Assembly (NCBI GenBank): GCA_947466165.1
Contig: CANIDW010000007.1
Coordinates: 1-15,971 of the forward strand
Direction: 5' to 3'
DNA length: 15,971 nucleotides
DNA from: Comamonadaceae bacterium
GTDB lineage: Bacteria > Pseudomonadota > Gammaproteobacteria > Burkholderiales > Burkholderiaceae_C
Shown here: one piece after another, positions 1 through 6,061 of the stretch
Numbering within the stretch: the first letter of the stretch is position 1
How the letters are laid out: the number at the start of each line of letters is the position of its first letter
Made by a program: the position numbers and the translations under genes
The notes under the pieces: generated by a model
Databases searched by the model: none
Told to the model about the DNA's origin: nothing
Seen by the model: only the letters and a program-made list of their open reading frames with translations

Positions 1-219
1 AAGCTGAGCCGGCTGTTTCAGCCACGCAATCCGCTGTTTTGGATCATGCTGAGCTTGAATGCTTTGTCGATGGTCATCGGCTGGCTCTTGCATCACCGGC
101 CCTTGAACACCTTGGGCATGTTGGTTTTGGGTGGTTTTGCCTTGAGCAACGCCATCCTGGGCACCTGGTTGGCTTGGCGCCTTGTCAAGCAGCCGCCGGA
201 CGGTAAGGCAGAGCCCTGA
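1..219 (+). CDS. C-terminal part of a small membrane protein (partial)
   Basis: The reading frame is open from the first base and ends with TGA at 217-219, giving the last 72 residues of a protein whose start lies outside the window. Two hydrophobic stretches are visible, roughly residues 13-31 (beginning LFWIML) and 38-63 (beginning LNTLGM), each long enough to cross the inner membrane. They are separated by a short HHRP turn and followed by a polar tail ending KAEP. No domain family is recognisable. It lies 59 bases upstream of the helicase on the same strand. Function unknown; that it is coding is likely from its uninterrupted frame and coherent membrane-protein composition. Confidence 0.6.
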   Translation, partial: KLSRLFQPRNPLFWIMLSLNALSMVIGWLLHHRPLNTLGMLVLGGFALSNAILGTWLAWRLVKQPPDGKAEP

Positions 220-278
220 AAACCAGTCTAAAACCCTCGCGCCGGTGGCTTATTCGGGAATGAGACAATAGAGCATCT

Positions 279-1787
279 ATGACGTCTTCATTTTCAAATC
301 TCAATCTGGCCGAGCCGATTGCCCGCGCCGTGGCCGAAATGGGCTACGAGTCCATGACGCCCATCCAGGAACAGGCCATTCCCATTGTTTTGCAGGGCAA
401 AGACGTGATGGGCGCAGCCCAGACGGGCACCGGCAAAACAGCCGCTTTTTCCTTGCCGCTGCTGCAGCGCATGATGGCCCACGAAAACCCATCGACCTCG
501 CCGGCCCGCCACCCGGTGCGTGCGCTGGTGCTCTTGCCCACACGCGAGCTGGCCGATCAGGTGGCTCAGCAGGTCAAGCTGTACGCCAAGTACACCAACT
601 TGCGCAGCGCCGTGGTGTTTGGCGGCATCGACATGAAGCCGCAAACAGCAGAGCTTAAAAAAGGCGTCGAGGTGCTGGTCGCGACGCCGGGTCGTTTGCT
701 CGACCACATTGAGGCCAAGAACGCGGTGCTCAACCAGGTCGAGTACGTGGTGCTGGACGAAGCCGACCGCATGCTGGACATCGGCTTTTTGCCGGACCTG
801 CAGCGCATCCTGAGCTACCTGCCCAAAAAACGCATCACCTTGCTGTTCTCAGCCACTTTCTCGCCAGAGATCAAGCGCCTGGCGTCGAGCTATCTGCAAG
901 ACCCGGTCACCATCGAGGTGGCCCGCTCCAATGCCACGGCCTCCACCGTCGAGCAGCATTTCTACAGCGTTGGCGCGGACGACAAGCGCCGCGCGCTGCA
1001 CCAGATTCTCAAAGCCCGCGGCCTCAAGCAGGCTTTTGTGTTCGTCAACAGCAAGCTCGGTTGCGCGCGGCTGGCCCGATCGCTGGAGCGCGAAGGCCTC
1101 AAGACAACGGCCTTGCATGGCGATAAAAGCCAGGACGAGCGTTTGAAAGCGCTGGAGGCCTTCAAAAAGGGCGAAGTTGATTTGCTGGTGTGCACCGATG
1201 TTGCGGCCCGTGGTCTGGACATCAAAGACGTGCCGGCGGTGTTTAACTTTGACGTGCCTTTCAACGCCGAAGACTATGTGCACCGCATCGGCCGCACCGG
1301 TCGCGCCGGCGCCTCAGGTTTGGCTGTGAGCTTTGTGGCGCCCAGCGACACGCGGCTGGTGGCGGATATTGAAAAATTGATCAACGCCAAAATCGAGATC
1401 GAGCCGGTGGAGTTTGAAGAAGACCGCCCGCGGATCAGCGAGCAAGGCCGCATCAACGACGGCCGCCGCATGTACCGCGAAGCCGAAGGCTCTGAACAGC
1501 CTGACGAACCGGGTGTTGCCGCGCCGGCCCCGCGGGAGCGTCGCGAAATTCGTGAGACACGCGAAGCGCGTGAGCCGCGAGAGCGCCGCGAGTACACGCC
1601 GCGCCGCAGCAACGCGCCGCGAGACCCTTTCTTTGACCAGCCCTACGAGCCTGGCCAGCCTGCGCAAGAGCAGCCTGCCTGGGAAACTGCCGCCAAGTCT
1701 GCGTCTCCGCGCGGCATTTCGGCCAACATCAAACCCAAGAAAAAAGTGGCTGCGCTTTTCAAGACAGTCACCGAACCGCAGACCTGA
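279..1787 (+). CDS. rhlE: DEAD-box ATP-dependent RNA helicase, RhlE-like
   Basis: A cytoplasmic RNA helicase that unwinds short RNA duplexes using ATP; RhlE proteins act in ribosome maturation, RNA turnover and cold adaptation. All core motifs are present: Q motif MTPIQEQAIP (26-35), motif I AQTGTGKT (47-54), Ia PTRELA (87-92), Ib TPGRLLDH (136-143), II DEAD (160-163), III SAT (191-193), IV around FVFVNSK (253-259), V DVAARGLD (307-314) and VI HRIGRTGRAG (335-344). Helicase domains occupy about 1-365. From about 380 the tail is charged and low-complexity, with an arginine/glutamate-rich segment (about 419-443) and a basic KPKKK (485-489). Such tails bind RNA in this family. At 502 residues it is a typical betaproteobacterial length. 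ATG 279 has no strong ribosome site, but the Q motif falls where expected. A terminator follows directly. Confidence 0.93.
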   Translation: MTSSFSNLNLAEPIARAVAEMGYESMTPIQEQAIPIVLQGKDVMGAAQTGTGKTAAFSLPLLQRMMAHENPSTSPARHPVRALVLLPTRELADQVAQQVKLYAKYTNLRSAVVFGGIDMKPQTAELKKGVEVLVATPGRLLDHIEAKNAVLNQVEYVVLDEADRMLDIGFLPDLQRILSYLPKKRITLLFSATFSPEIKRLASSYLQDPVTIEVARSNATASTVEQHFYSVGADDKRRALHQILKARGLKQAFVFVNSKLGCARLARSLEREGLKTTALHGDKSQDERLKALEAFKKGEVDLLVCTDVAARGLDIKDVPAVFNFDVPFNAEDYVHRIGRTGRAGASGLAVSFVAPSDTRLVADIEKLINAKIEIEPVEFEEDRPRISEQGRINDGRRMYREAEGSEQPDEPGVAAPAPRERREIRETREAREPRERREYTPRRSNAPRDPFFDQPYEPGQPAQEQPAWETAAKSASPRGISANIKPKKKVAALFKTVTEPQT

Positions 1788-1805
1788 GCGCTGCGCTCTT
1801 GAAAC

Positions 1806-1840
1806 AAAGCCCGGCTCATTGCGATGCCGGGCTTTTTTTG
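1806..1840 (+). terminator. Rho-independent terminator after the helicase gene
   Basis: A perfect 10-bp stem (AAAGCCCGGC at 1806-1815, GCCGGGCTTT at 1826-1835) with a 10-base loop runs into seven T residues (1833-1839). It begins 18 bases after the helicase stop codon. The apaH stop codon (minus strand, 1818-1816) lies at the edge of the loop, and the 3' arm plus T-tract are antisense to the last codons of apaH. The A residues flanking the 5' arm could let it also act on minus-strand transcripts. Confidence 0.9.
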
Positions 1841-2685
1841 TTTGTCTTCATGGCTTCACAACCAACAGCGATTAACTCGTAAGCGCCCGCCGTCTGGCCC
1901 AGGCGTGCCGCCGTCAGGCAGCCGCCCCAGACGCAACCTGTGTCCAGTGCCAGTGTGTTGTCACGCAGCCTTGGTCCGGTGTCCAGCGCATCCAGTCCCA
2001 CGGTGGACCAATGGCCAAAAGCAATTGGCGTACCCGCCGAGAGTCGGCCCGGCACATGGAACCAGGGCATGAAGCCCTGGGGCGCTGTGCTGGCCGCGCC
2101 CTTGGTTTGAAACTCCATTTCACCCTGCGGGCTGCAAAAGCGCAGGCGTGTGAGCGCGTTGACGATCACGCGCAGCCGGTCCTTGCCGCGCAGGTCCTCA
2201 TGCCACAGAGCTGGCGTGTTGCCGTACATGCCGGTCAAAAAATCCATGAAATGCGGACTGCGCAGCGCTTGCTCGACTTCGCCGGCCAGCTCCAGCGTGC
2301 GCGTCACTGTCCACTGGGGCAGCACGCCGGCATGCACCAACAGCCAGCCTTCTACCTGCAAGGCCATGTGTTGGTGGCGAACCCAGTCCAACCAGGCCGT
2401 GCGCTGCGGTGATTGCAGGATCGCATCCAGGGTGTCGCCGCGGTGCTGCGGGCGCAGACCGTAGCCCACCATCAGCAGGTGCAGGTCGTGGTTGCCGAGC
2501 AGGCACCGGGCTGAATCACCCATGTCTGCCAGGGTTTGCAGCAGGGCCAGCGAGTCCGGGCCGCGGTTGACCAGATCGCCCAGCAGGTAGATGGTGTCGC
2601 GGCTGGGCGAGAAATCGATGCTGCGTAAAAGTCGCTGCAAAGGCTCGTGGCAGCCCTGCAGGTCACCGATGAAGTAAAGTGCCAT
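1816..2685 (-). CDS. apaH: Bis(5'-nucleosyl)-tetraphosphatase, symmetrical (ApaH)
   Basis: Cytoplasmic metallophosphoesterase that hydrolyses diadenosine tetraphosphate (Ap4A) to two ADP, controlling alarmone levels and, in E. coli, removing Np4 caps from RNA. Metal-binding motifs are clear: GDLQGC (7-12), GDLVNRGPDS (36-45) and GNHDLH (64-69), in ApaH order. Length is 289 residues, close to E. coli ApaH (about 280). The start at 2685 places the GD motif seven residues in, as in the family; upstream in-frame ATGs (2709, 2826) would add a non-conserved extension and overlap the divergent gene more. The C-terminal end (NKKSPASQ) is encoded across the helicase terminator. The start codon shares its bases with that of the divergent CBS-domain gene. 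Confidence 0.9.
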   Translation of the reverse strand: MALYFIGDLQGCHEPLQRLLRSIDFSPSRDTIYLLGDLVNRGPDSLALLQTLADMGDSARCLLGNHDLHLLMVGYGLRPQHRGDTLDAILQSPQRTAWLDWVRHQHMALQVEGWLLVHAGVLPQWTVTRTLELAGEVEQALRSPHFMDFLTGMYGNTPALWHEDLRGKDRLRVIVNALTRLRFCSPQGEMEFQTKGAASTAPQGFMPWFHVPGRLSAGTPIAFGHWSTVGLDALDTGPRLRDNTLALDTGCVWGGCLTAARLGQTAGAYELIAVGCEAMKTNKKSPASQ

Positions 2686-4015
2686 GTCTTCATTTTCGTC
2701 TGCTTTCATGGATATTTTGCTGATCGTCTTGCTGACCTTGCTCAATGGCGTGTTCGCCATGTCGGAGCTGGCGCTCGCCTCAAGCCGTAAAGCACGTCTG
2801 ACGGCAGCGGCTGAAGCGGGCGACAAGGGCTCTCAGGCCGCGCTGAGTTTGCTGGCCAACCCGACGCAGTTTTTATCGTCTGTGCAGGTGGGCATCACCT
2901 CGATCGGCATGCTCAACGGCATCATCGGAGAGGCGGCTTTCAGCGGCGCATTGTCAGCCCTGATACAGACCTGGGGCGTGTCGGTGCGAGCTGCCGATAT
3001 CTCGGCCACGGCGCTGGTGGTGGTGGTCATTACTTACATCACCATCGTTTTCGGCGAGTTGGTGCCTAAGCGCATTGGTCAGCTTTACCCCGAAACGGTT
3101 GCCCGGCTGGTCGCGCGTCCGATGATGTGGGTCGCCATTGGCGCACGTCCCTTTGTACGCCTGCTTTCATTCAGCACCCATGTCGTGCTGCAACTCCTGC
3201 GCGTGGACAACGCTGCCAACCGGGCTGTGACCGAGGAAGAAATCACCGCCAGTCTGGAAGAGGGCGTGAGCGCCGGCTTGATCGAAGAGCATGAGCACCA
3301 AATGGTGCAAAACGTCTTTTTGCTGGACGACCGCCTGCTGACATCCTTGATGTTGCCGCGCTCTGAAATTCAATGGCTCGATGCGAACGACACACTGCCG
3401 CAGGCCATTGCCAAAGCCAGTGTCACCGGACACTCCTGGTACCCGGTGTGCCGCGGCAGTCTCGATGAAGTGATGGGCGTGGTTAAGTTAAGCGATCTGC
3501 TGGCGCAGTCTCATGCCAATGCAAATGCCGCCCCGGTTCAGGGAAAGCGTGTGGCTGACTGCACCCTGCCGGCGGTTTTTGTGCCCGAGTCGCTCAGTGG
3601 AATGGAGTTACTCGAGCAGTTCCGCGAACGCTCCACACGTATCTTGCTGGTGGTTGACGAATACGGTGTGGTGCAGGGAATGATGACGCCACTGGACATG
3701 CTGGAAGCTATCACGGGTGAGCTTCAGTCCGGCGCTCAGGTGGACGCCTGGGCAATCGAGCGCGCTGATGGCCGCTGGCTGCTCGATGGCGTGATGCCGG
3801 TGTCCGAACTCAAGGCCAGGCTGGACATCCGGCAGCTGCCGGGCGAAGAGCGTGGCCGCTACAACACCGTGGCGGGCTTGTTGCAAAGCGTCTCGGGTCG
3901 CTTGCCGGCAAAGGGAGAAAAGATTGAAACTGCAGGCTGGTGTTTTGAGATCACGGGCCTGGACGGCAAACGCATAGACACCGTGCTGGCGAGCCGGACA
4001 TCACCCGAGGCCTGA
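2684..4015 (+). CDS. CNNM/CBS/CorC-domain membrane protein (HlyC/CorC, 'hemolysin' family)
   Basis: An inner-membrane protein of the CNNM/CorC family, linked to Mg2+ or other divalent cation efflux; the old label 'hemolysin' is historical. The N-terminal CNNM (DUF21) region covers about residues 9-180, with hydrophobic segments near 9-27, 65-98, 105-126 and 145-172 and the family-typical VFGELVPKRIGQLYPE (122-137). A CBS pair follows at about 215-345 (LMLPRSEIQWLD; VVDEYGVVQGMMT), then a CorC/HlyC C-terminal domain (about 355-435) with RYNTVAGLL (392-400). Length 443 is normal. Start choice is open: ATG 2684 (weak upstream purines) or ATG 2708, which gives MDILLIVLL, the more usual family start. 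It is divergent from apaH with no intergenic gap, so its promoter must lie within apaH coding sequence. Confidence 0.88.
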   Translation: MSSFSSAFMDILLIVLLTLLNGVFAMSELALASSRKARLTAAAEAGDKGSQAALSLLANPTQFLSSVQVGITSIGMLNGIIGEAAFSGALSALIQTWGVSVRAADISATALVVVVITYITIVFGELVPKRIGQLYPETVARLVARPMMWVAIGARPFVRLLSFSTHVVLQLLRVDNAANRAVTEEEITASLEEGVSAGLIEEHEHQMVQNVFLLDDRLLTSLMLPRSEIQWLDANDTLPQAIAKASVTGHSWYPVCRGSLDEVMGVVKLSDLLAQSHANANAAPVQGKRVADCTLPAVFVPESLSGMELLEQFRERSTRILLVVDEYGVVQGMMTPLDMLEAITGELQSGAQVDAWAIERADGRWLLDGVMPVSELKARLDIRQLPGEERGRYNTVAGLLQSVSGRLPAKGEKIETAGWCFEITGLDGKRIDTVLASRTSPEA

Positions 4016-4021
4016 TCGCAG

Positions 4022-4056
4022 GGCTCAAGGCAACGAGCCACTGTTGAGCGTGCTCA
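4022..4056. other. Two small hairpins between convergent genes
   Basis: The 38-base gap between the CNNM/CBS gene (+) and the lipoprotein gene (-) has GGCTC/GAGCC (4022-4026 with 4035-4039) and TGAGC/GCTCA (4045-4049 with 4052-4056). Neither has a T-tract, so intrinsic termination is not shown. They may be weak or Rho-assisted stops for both genes. Confidence 0.25.
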
Positions 4057-4506
4057 GGGCGTGGCGGCAGCCGGTTTGCCCGCTGGAACCACCGCCGGCG
4101 TGACCGTGATGGTCACCTCGTTAACGCCGAAGTTCGAAACCTGCAGCTGAACTGTGGCAACGCGGTCTCCTTTGCTGAAGGTCAGCAAGCTCAGTTTGGA
4201 GTAAGAGCTCGATGTGAGCGCCCAGCCTGAGCCGGGCAGGCCGTCACGGAAGTAAGCAAAAACAGTTTGCGGCTCGCCCGGCACGGTCAAGCTGATACGG
4301 CCCATCCAGCGATTTCCTGAACCCATGACCAAAGATTCTTGCGGCCTGACTGTGGCGCCTTGGGGTATGGGCATGTCGCCGGCCAGTTGCTTGGCCGAGG
4401 GCTCGGGCGGGCCGGCACTGTCTTTGCCAGAGCTCATGTCCACATTGGCGCAGGCCATGAGCGTTGATGAGGCGCAAAGGATGATCAGCGACTTGAAAGT
4501 GTTCAT
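4054..4506 (-). CDS. Small lipoprotein of unknown function
   Basis: The start at 4506 gives a 150-residue protein with a classic lipoprotein signal: basic N-terminus, hydrophobic core SLIILCASSTL and lipobox LMAC with acceptor Cys19. Residue +2 after Cys is Ala, which by the Lol rule predicts sorting to the outer membrane. The mature part is about 130 residues. It has an 'IPQGA' segment, then a compact domain with RWMGRISL, VFAYFRDGLPGSGW and VNEVTITVTP, which looks like an alternating beta fold and ends in a Pro/Ala tail. I do not recognise a named family. A longer in-frame start at 4686 would place the signal peptide internally and run into hpt, so it is rejected. It lies 86 bases downstream of hpt on the same strand and may share its transcript. 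Confidence 0.75.
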   Translation of the reverse strand: MNTFKSLIILCASSTLMACANVDMSSGKDSAGPPEPSAKQLAGDMPIPQGATVRPQESLVMGSGNRWMGRISLTVPGEPQTVFAYFRDGLPGSGWALTSSSYSKLSLLTFSKGDRVATVQLQVSNFGVNEVTITVTPAVVPAGKPAAATP

Positions 4507-4588
4507 GGTGGCAGGTGACAAAGCGTCAGCGCATACCGGTGTATCCGGCTGCTCTCTTGGCTCATCCTTCAAAAGGGCATTGTAGTAG

Positions 4589-4612
4589 CCAGTCAGCCCG
4601 GTGGCTGGCTGG
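4589..4612 (-). other. Hairpin at the end of hpt
   Basis: CCAGTCAGCC (4589-4598) pairs with GGCTGGCTGG (4603-4612) with one imperfect position and a 4-base loop. It spans the hpt stop codon (4595-4593, minus strand). No U-tract follows directly on the minus strand (only TTTT about 15 bases on), so it could be an attenuator, an RNA-stabilising stem or a weak terminator between hpt and the lipoprotein gene. Confidence 0.4.
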
Positions 4613-4985
4613 ACTGTGCGGCCACCAGGCGCTTGAATTCGGCTTCTATTTCGCTCAGTGTGACGAGCAGTTCGTTGCCATTCCACTCAAGCGACTTGCT
4701 TGAGCCGGTTTGTTGTCGTTGGGCTGCCAGTGCCAGGGTCTGTTCTGCTTTTTCAAATGCCAGGGCTGCGGGCGTTGCGCTCACGGCATGACAACTGCCC
4801 TTCATTTTGTGCAGAAGTTTGCCGACGCCTTCAGCGTCGCCAGCCTGCAGGCGCTGTGCAAAGTCAGTTTGCCAAGACTCAAGTTGGCGAATGAAAGCAT
4901 CGGCCAGCCGGCTCAACAGGTCTGAACGATGACCAATCTGGTTGTTCAGTCGCTCAATGTCTATATGGGTTTGCAGCGGCGTCAT
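4593..4985 (-). CDS. Hpt-domain histidine phosphotransfer protein
   Basis: A 130-residue stand-alone phosphotransfer protein that would relay a phosphoryl group between a hybrid kinase receiver and a response regulator. The Hpt signature is LLHKMKGSCHAVSA, with the HxxKG pattern giving His59 as the likely phosphorylated residue, Lys62 and Gly63. The surrounding sequence is predicted helical throughout, as expected for a four-helix bundle. There is no kinase catalytic domain, signal peptide or membrane segment, so it is cytoplasmic. Its ATG (4985-4983) overlaps the stop of the upstream response regulator (TGA 4984-4982) in an ATGA arrangement, so the two are probably translated in fixed ratio and work together. 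No histidine kinase is seen in the window. Confidence 0.85.
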   Translation of the reverse strand: MTPLQTHIDIERLNNQIGHRSDLLSRLADAFIRQLESWQTDFAQRLQAGDAEGVGKLLHKMKGSCHAVSATPAALAFEKAEQTLALAAQRQQTGSSKSLEWNGNELLVTLSEIEAEFKRLVAAQSSQPPG

Positions 4986-5626
4986 TCAGACAGGCCTTGC
5001 TTGAGATGAATTTGCACATGCGCGTCCAAAAAGCCGCGCATTCTTTCCATGTTGATCGGTTTGGGGAAAAACAGCACGCCCGGCGGCAGTCCGCCCCGGC
5101 GCTCAATGTCGTCCATGCTCAAGCCAGACAGCACGAGGGTTGAAATGGAGCAGTATTCCGCATGGCTGCCCATCATGCTGAGCAGACGAAAGCCGTCAAA
5201 GGGCTCCATGTTGAGGTCGGTGATCAGTAAATTGGGGCGAATCCGTTCGAGTTGCATCACGGCGTCCAGGCCATCGGTGGCGACGGTGCAACGCACTTGC
5301 GGGTAATGGTTTTCGAACATGCTGACCAGTGCGAGAGCTGAAACCTTGTCATCTTCGACGATCAAGACATTGACTTGCTGGGAAACAGCCCGCCGGTTGG
5401 ACAGATTGGGCGTCCTGTTTCCCTGGTTCAAGGTCGCCAGCCGCAGCATGGCCTTTGGCCCCATTTTTTGATCCAGCGCGTCTATGGAGCTGCGCAAAAT
5501 ACGCCGGTGGCCGCCGTTTGTCTTGACCGCCGGCAGTTGGCCGGAGTCAACCAATTTCTGAACGGATGTGCGCGACAAGCCCAAAATTTGAGCCGCTTCA
5601 CCAATGCCTACAAAGTCAACAGCCAT
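4982..5626 (-). CDS. Response regulator with N-terminal excisionase/MerR-like HTH and C-terminal receiver domain
   Basis: A 214-residue cytoplasmic regulator with reversed architecture: DNA-binding domain first, receiver second. Residues 5-50 form an excisionase-type winged HTH (GIGEAAQILGLSRTSVQKLVDSGQLP, then the wing KTNGGHRRI). Residues 85-205 form a receiver with acidic pocket E91-D92-D93, phospho-acceptor D137 (LLITDLNM), switch S167 (VLSG) and K189 (FFPKP), so it should be phosphorylatable. A linker of about 30 residues (55-84, basic, Asn-rich) joins them. Start 5626 is supported by AGGA (5636-5633) six bases upstream and by the HTH beginning at once; the longer start at 5686 lacks this. 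It overlaps hpt by four bases. Target genes are unknown; the divergent dehydrogenase cluster is an obvious but unproven candidate. Confidence 0.85.
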   Translation of the reverse strand: MAVDFVGIGEAAQILGLSRTSVQKLVDSGQLPAVKTNGGHRRILRSSIDALDQKMGPKAMLRLATLNQGNRTPNLSNRRAVSQQVNVLIVEDDKVSALALVSMFENHYPQVRCTVATDGLDAVMQLERIRPNLLITDLNMEPFDGFRLLSMMGSHAEYCSISTLVLSGLSMDDIERRGGLPPGVLFFPKPINMERMRGFLDAHVQIHLKQGLSE

Positions 5627-6057
5627 TTTTTTTCCTACTTGCCAAGCAGCGCGTGTTGCTGGCCTGTGCCCAGCATTGTCGCCCATGGGATTTTTGTAAA
5701 AATTAAACTAAAGAACTCATATTTATGTAAAAAACGATTTTAAGTATACCTAAAAAATTCATTTATTGATTTTTCACCAGCAAAGTGTGAAAAAACAGAA
5801 ATTTTGTCAATTAAACAGGTATTTGTTTTTATCTACCTGGGCTTTGCCGCCTCAAGCGGCTGTATTTGACTTTCTGCGATCGGGAACTGATTAACTTCTT
5901 TAAATAGCAAATTGATATGGGCTTCAACGAATTCAGCATTGGACAAGGCGACGGGCGCTTTTTAAAGTAGACACTTCGCTTCATCAACCCTGTTGACTCT
6001 CATGTTGTCCACTAATTCAATGCTTTTGTCCACGGCCCTGTCTGAGGGCTTGTCATC
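5627..6057. other. AT-rich divergent intergenic region
   Basis: No sizeable gene is supported here. The part from about 5690 to 5840 is strongly AT-rich compared with the coding sequence around it and should contain the promoter of the minus-strand regulator-hpt operon. A TATACT (minus strand, 5748-5743) is a possible -10, without a clear -35. Other structure: a dyad CAGGTA (5816-5821) and TACCTG (5834-5839) separated by 12 bases; a small GCCGC/GCGGC hairpin (5846-5860); a sigma70-like promoter for the plus strand (listed separately); and a 19-codon ORF at 6002-6061. The low GC may reflect intrinsic DNA bending or a nucleoid-protein-bound regulatory region. Confidence 0.6.
5993..6021 (+). promoter_or_regulatory. 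Putative sigma70 promoter of the dehydrogenase cluster
   Basis: TTGACT (5993-5998, 5/6 match to the -35 consensus) is followed after exactly 17 bases by TTCAAT (6016-6021, 4/6 match to the -10). Transcription would start near 6028, giving a leader of about 30 bases before the TTG start at 6058 that includes the GAGGG ribosome site at 6044-6048. Found by eye; no activator site is established. Confidence 0.4.
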
Positions 6058-6061
6058 TTGA
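6002..6061 (+). CDS. Possible 19-residue leader peptide overlapping the dehydrogenase start
   Basis: ATG at 6002 (or the in-frame ATG at 6020) opens a short frame ending with TGA at 6059-6061. Its stop overlaps the TTG start codon of the dehydrogenase (6058-6060) as TTGA, the arrangement that allows reinitiation. The peptide is Ser/Leu/Thr-rich (begins MLSTNSMLLS) with no run of one amino acid suggesting attenuation. There is no clear Shine-Dalgarno for it, and if transcription starts near 6028 its start codons would not be in the mRNA. It is therefore only a possibility. Confidence 0.2.
   Translation: MLSTNSMLLSTALSEGLSS

Noticed and set aside
5866..5896. TTGACT at 5866-5871 as an additional promoter
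   Set aside because: No acceptable -10 element is found 16-18 bases downstream (GATTAA at 5889 is poor).
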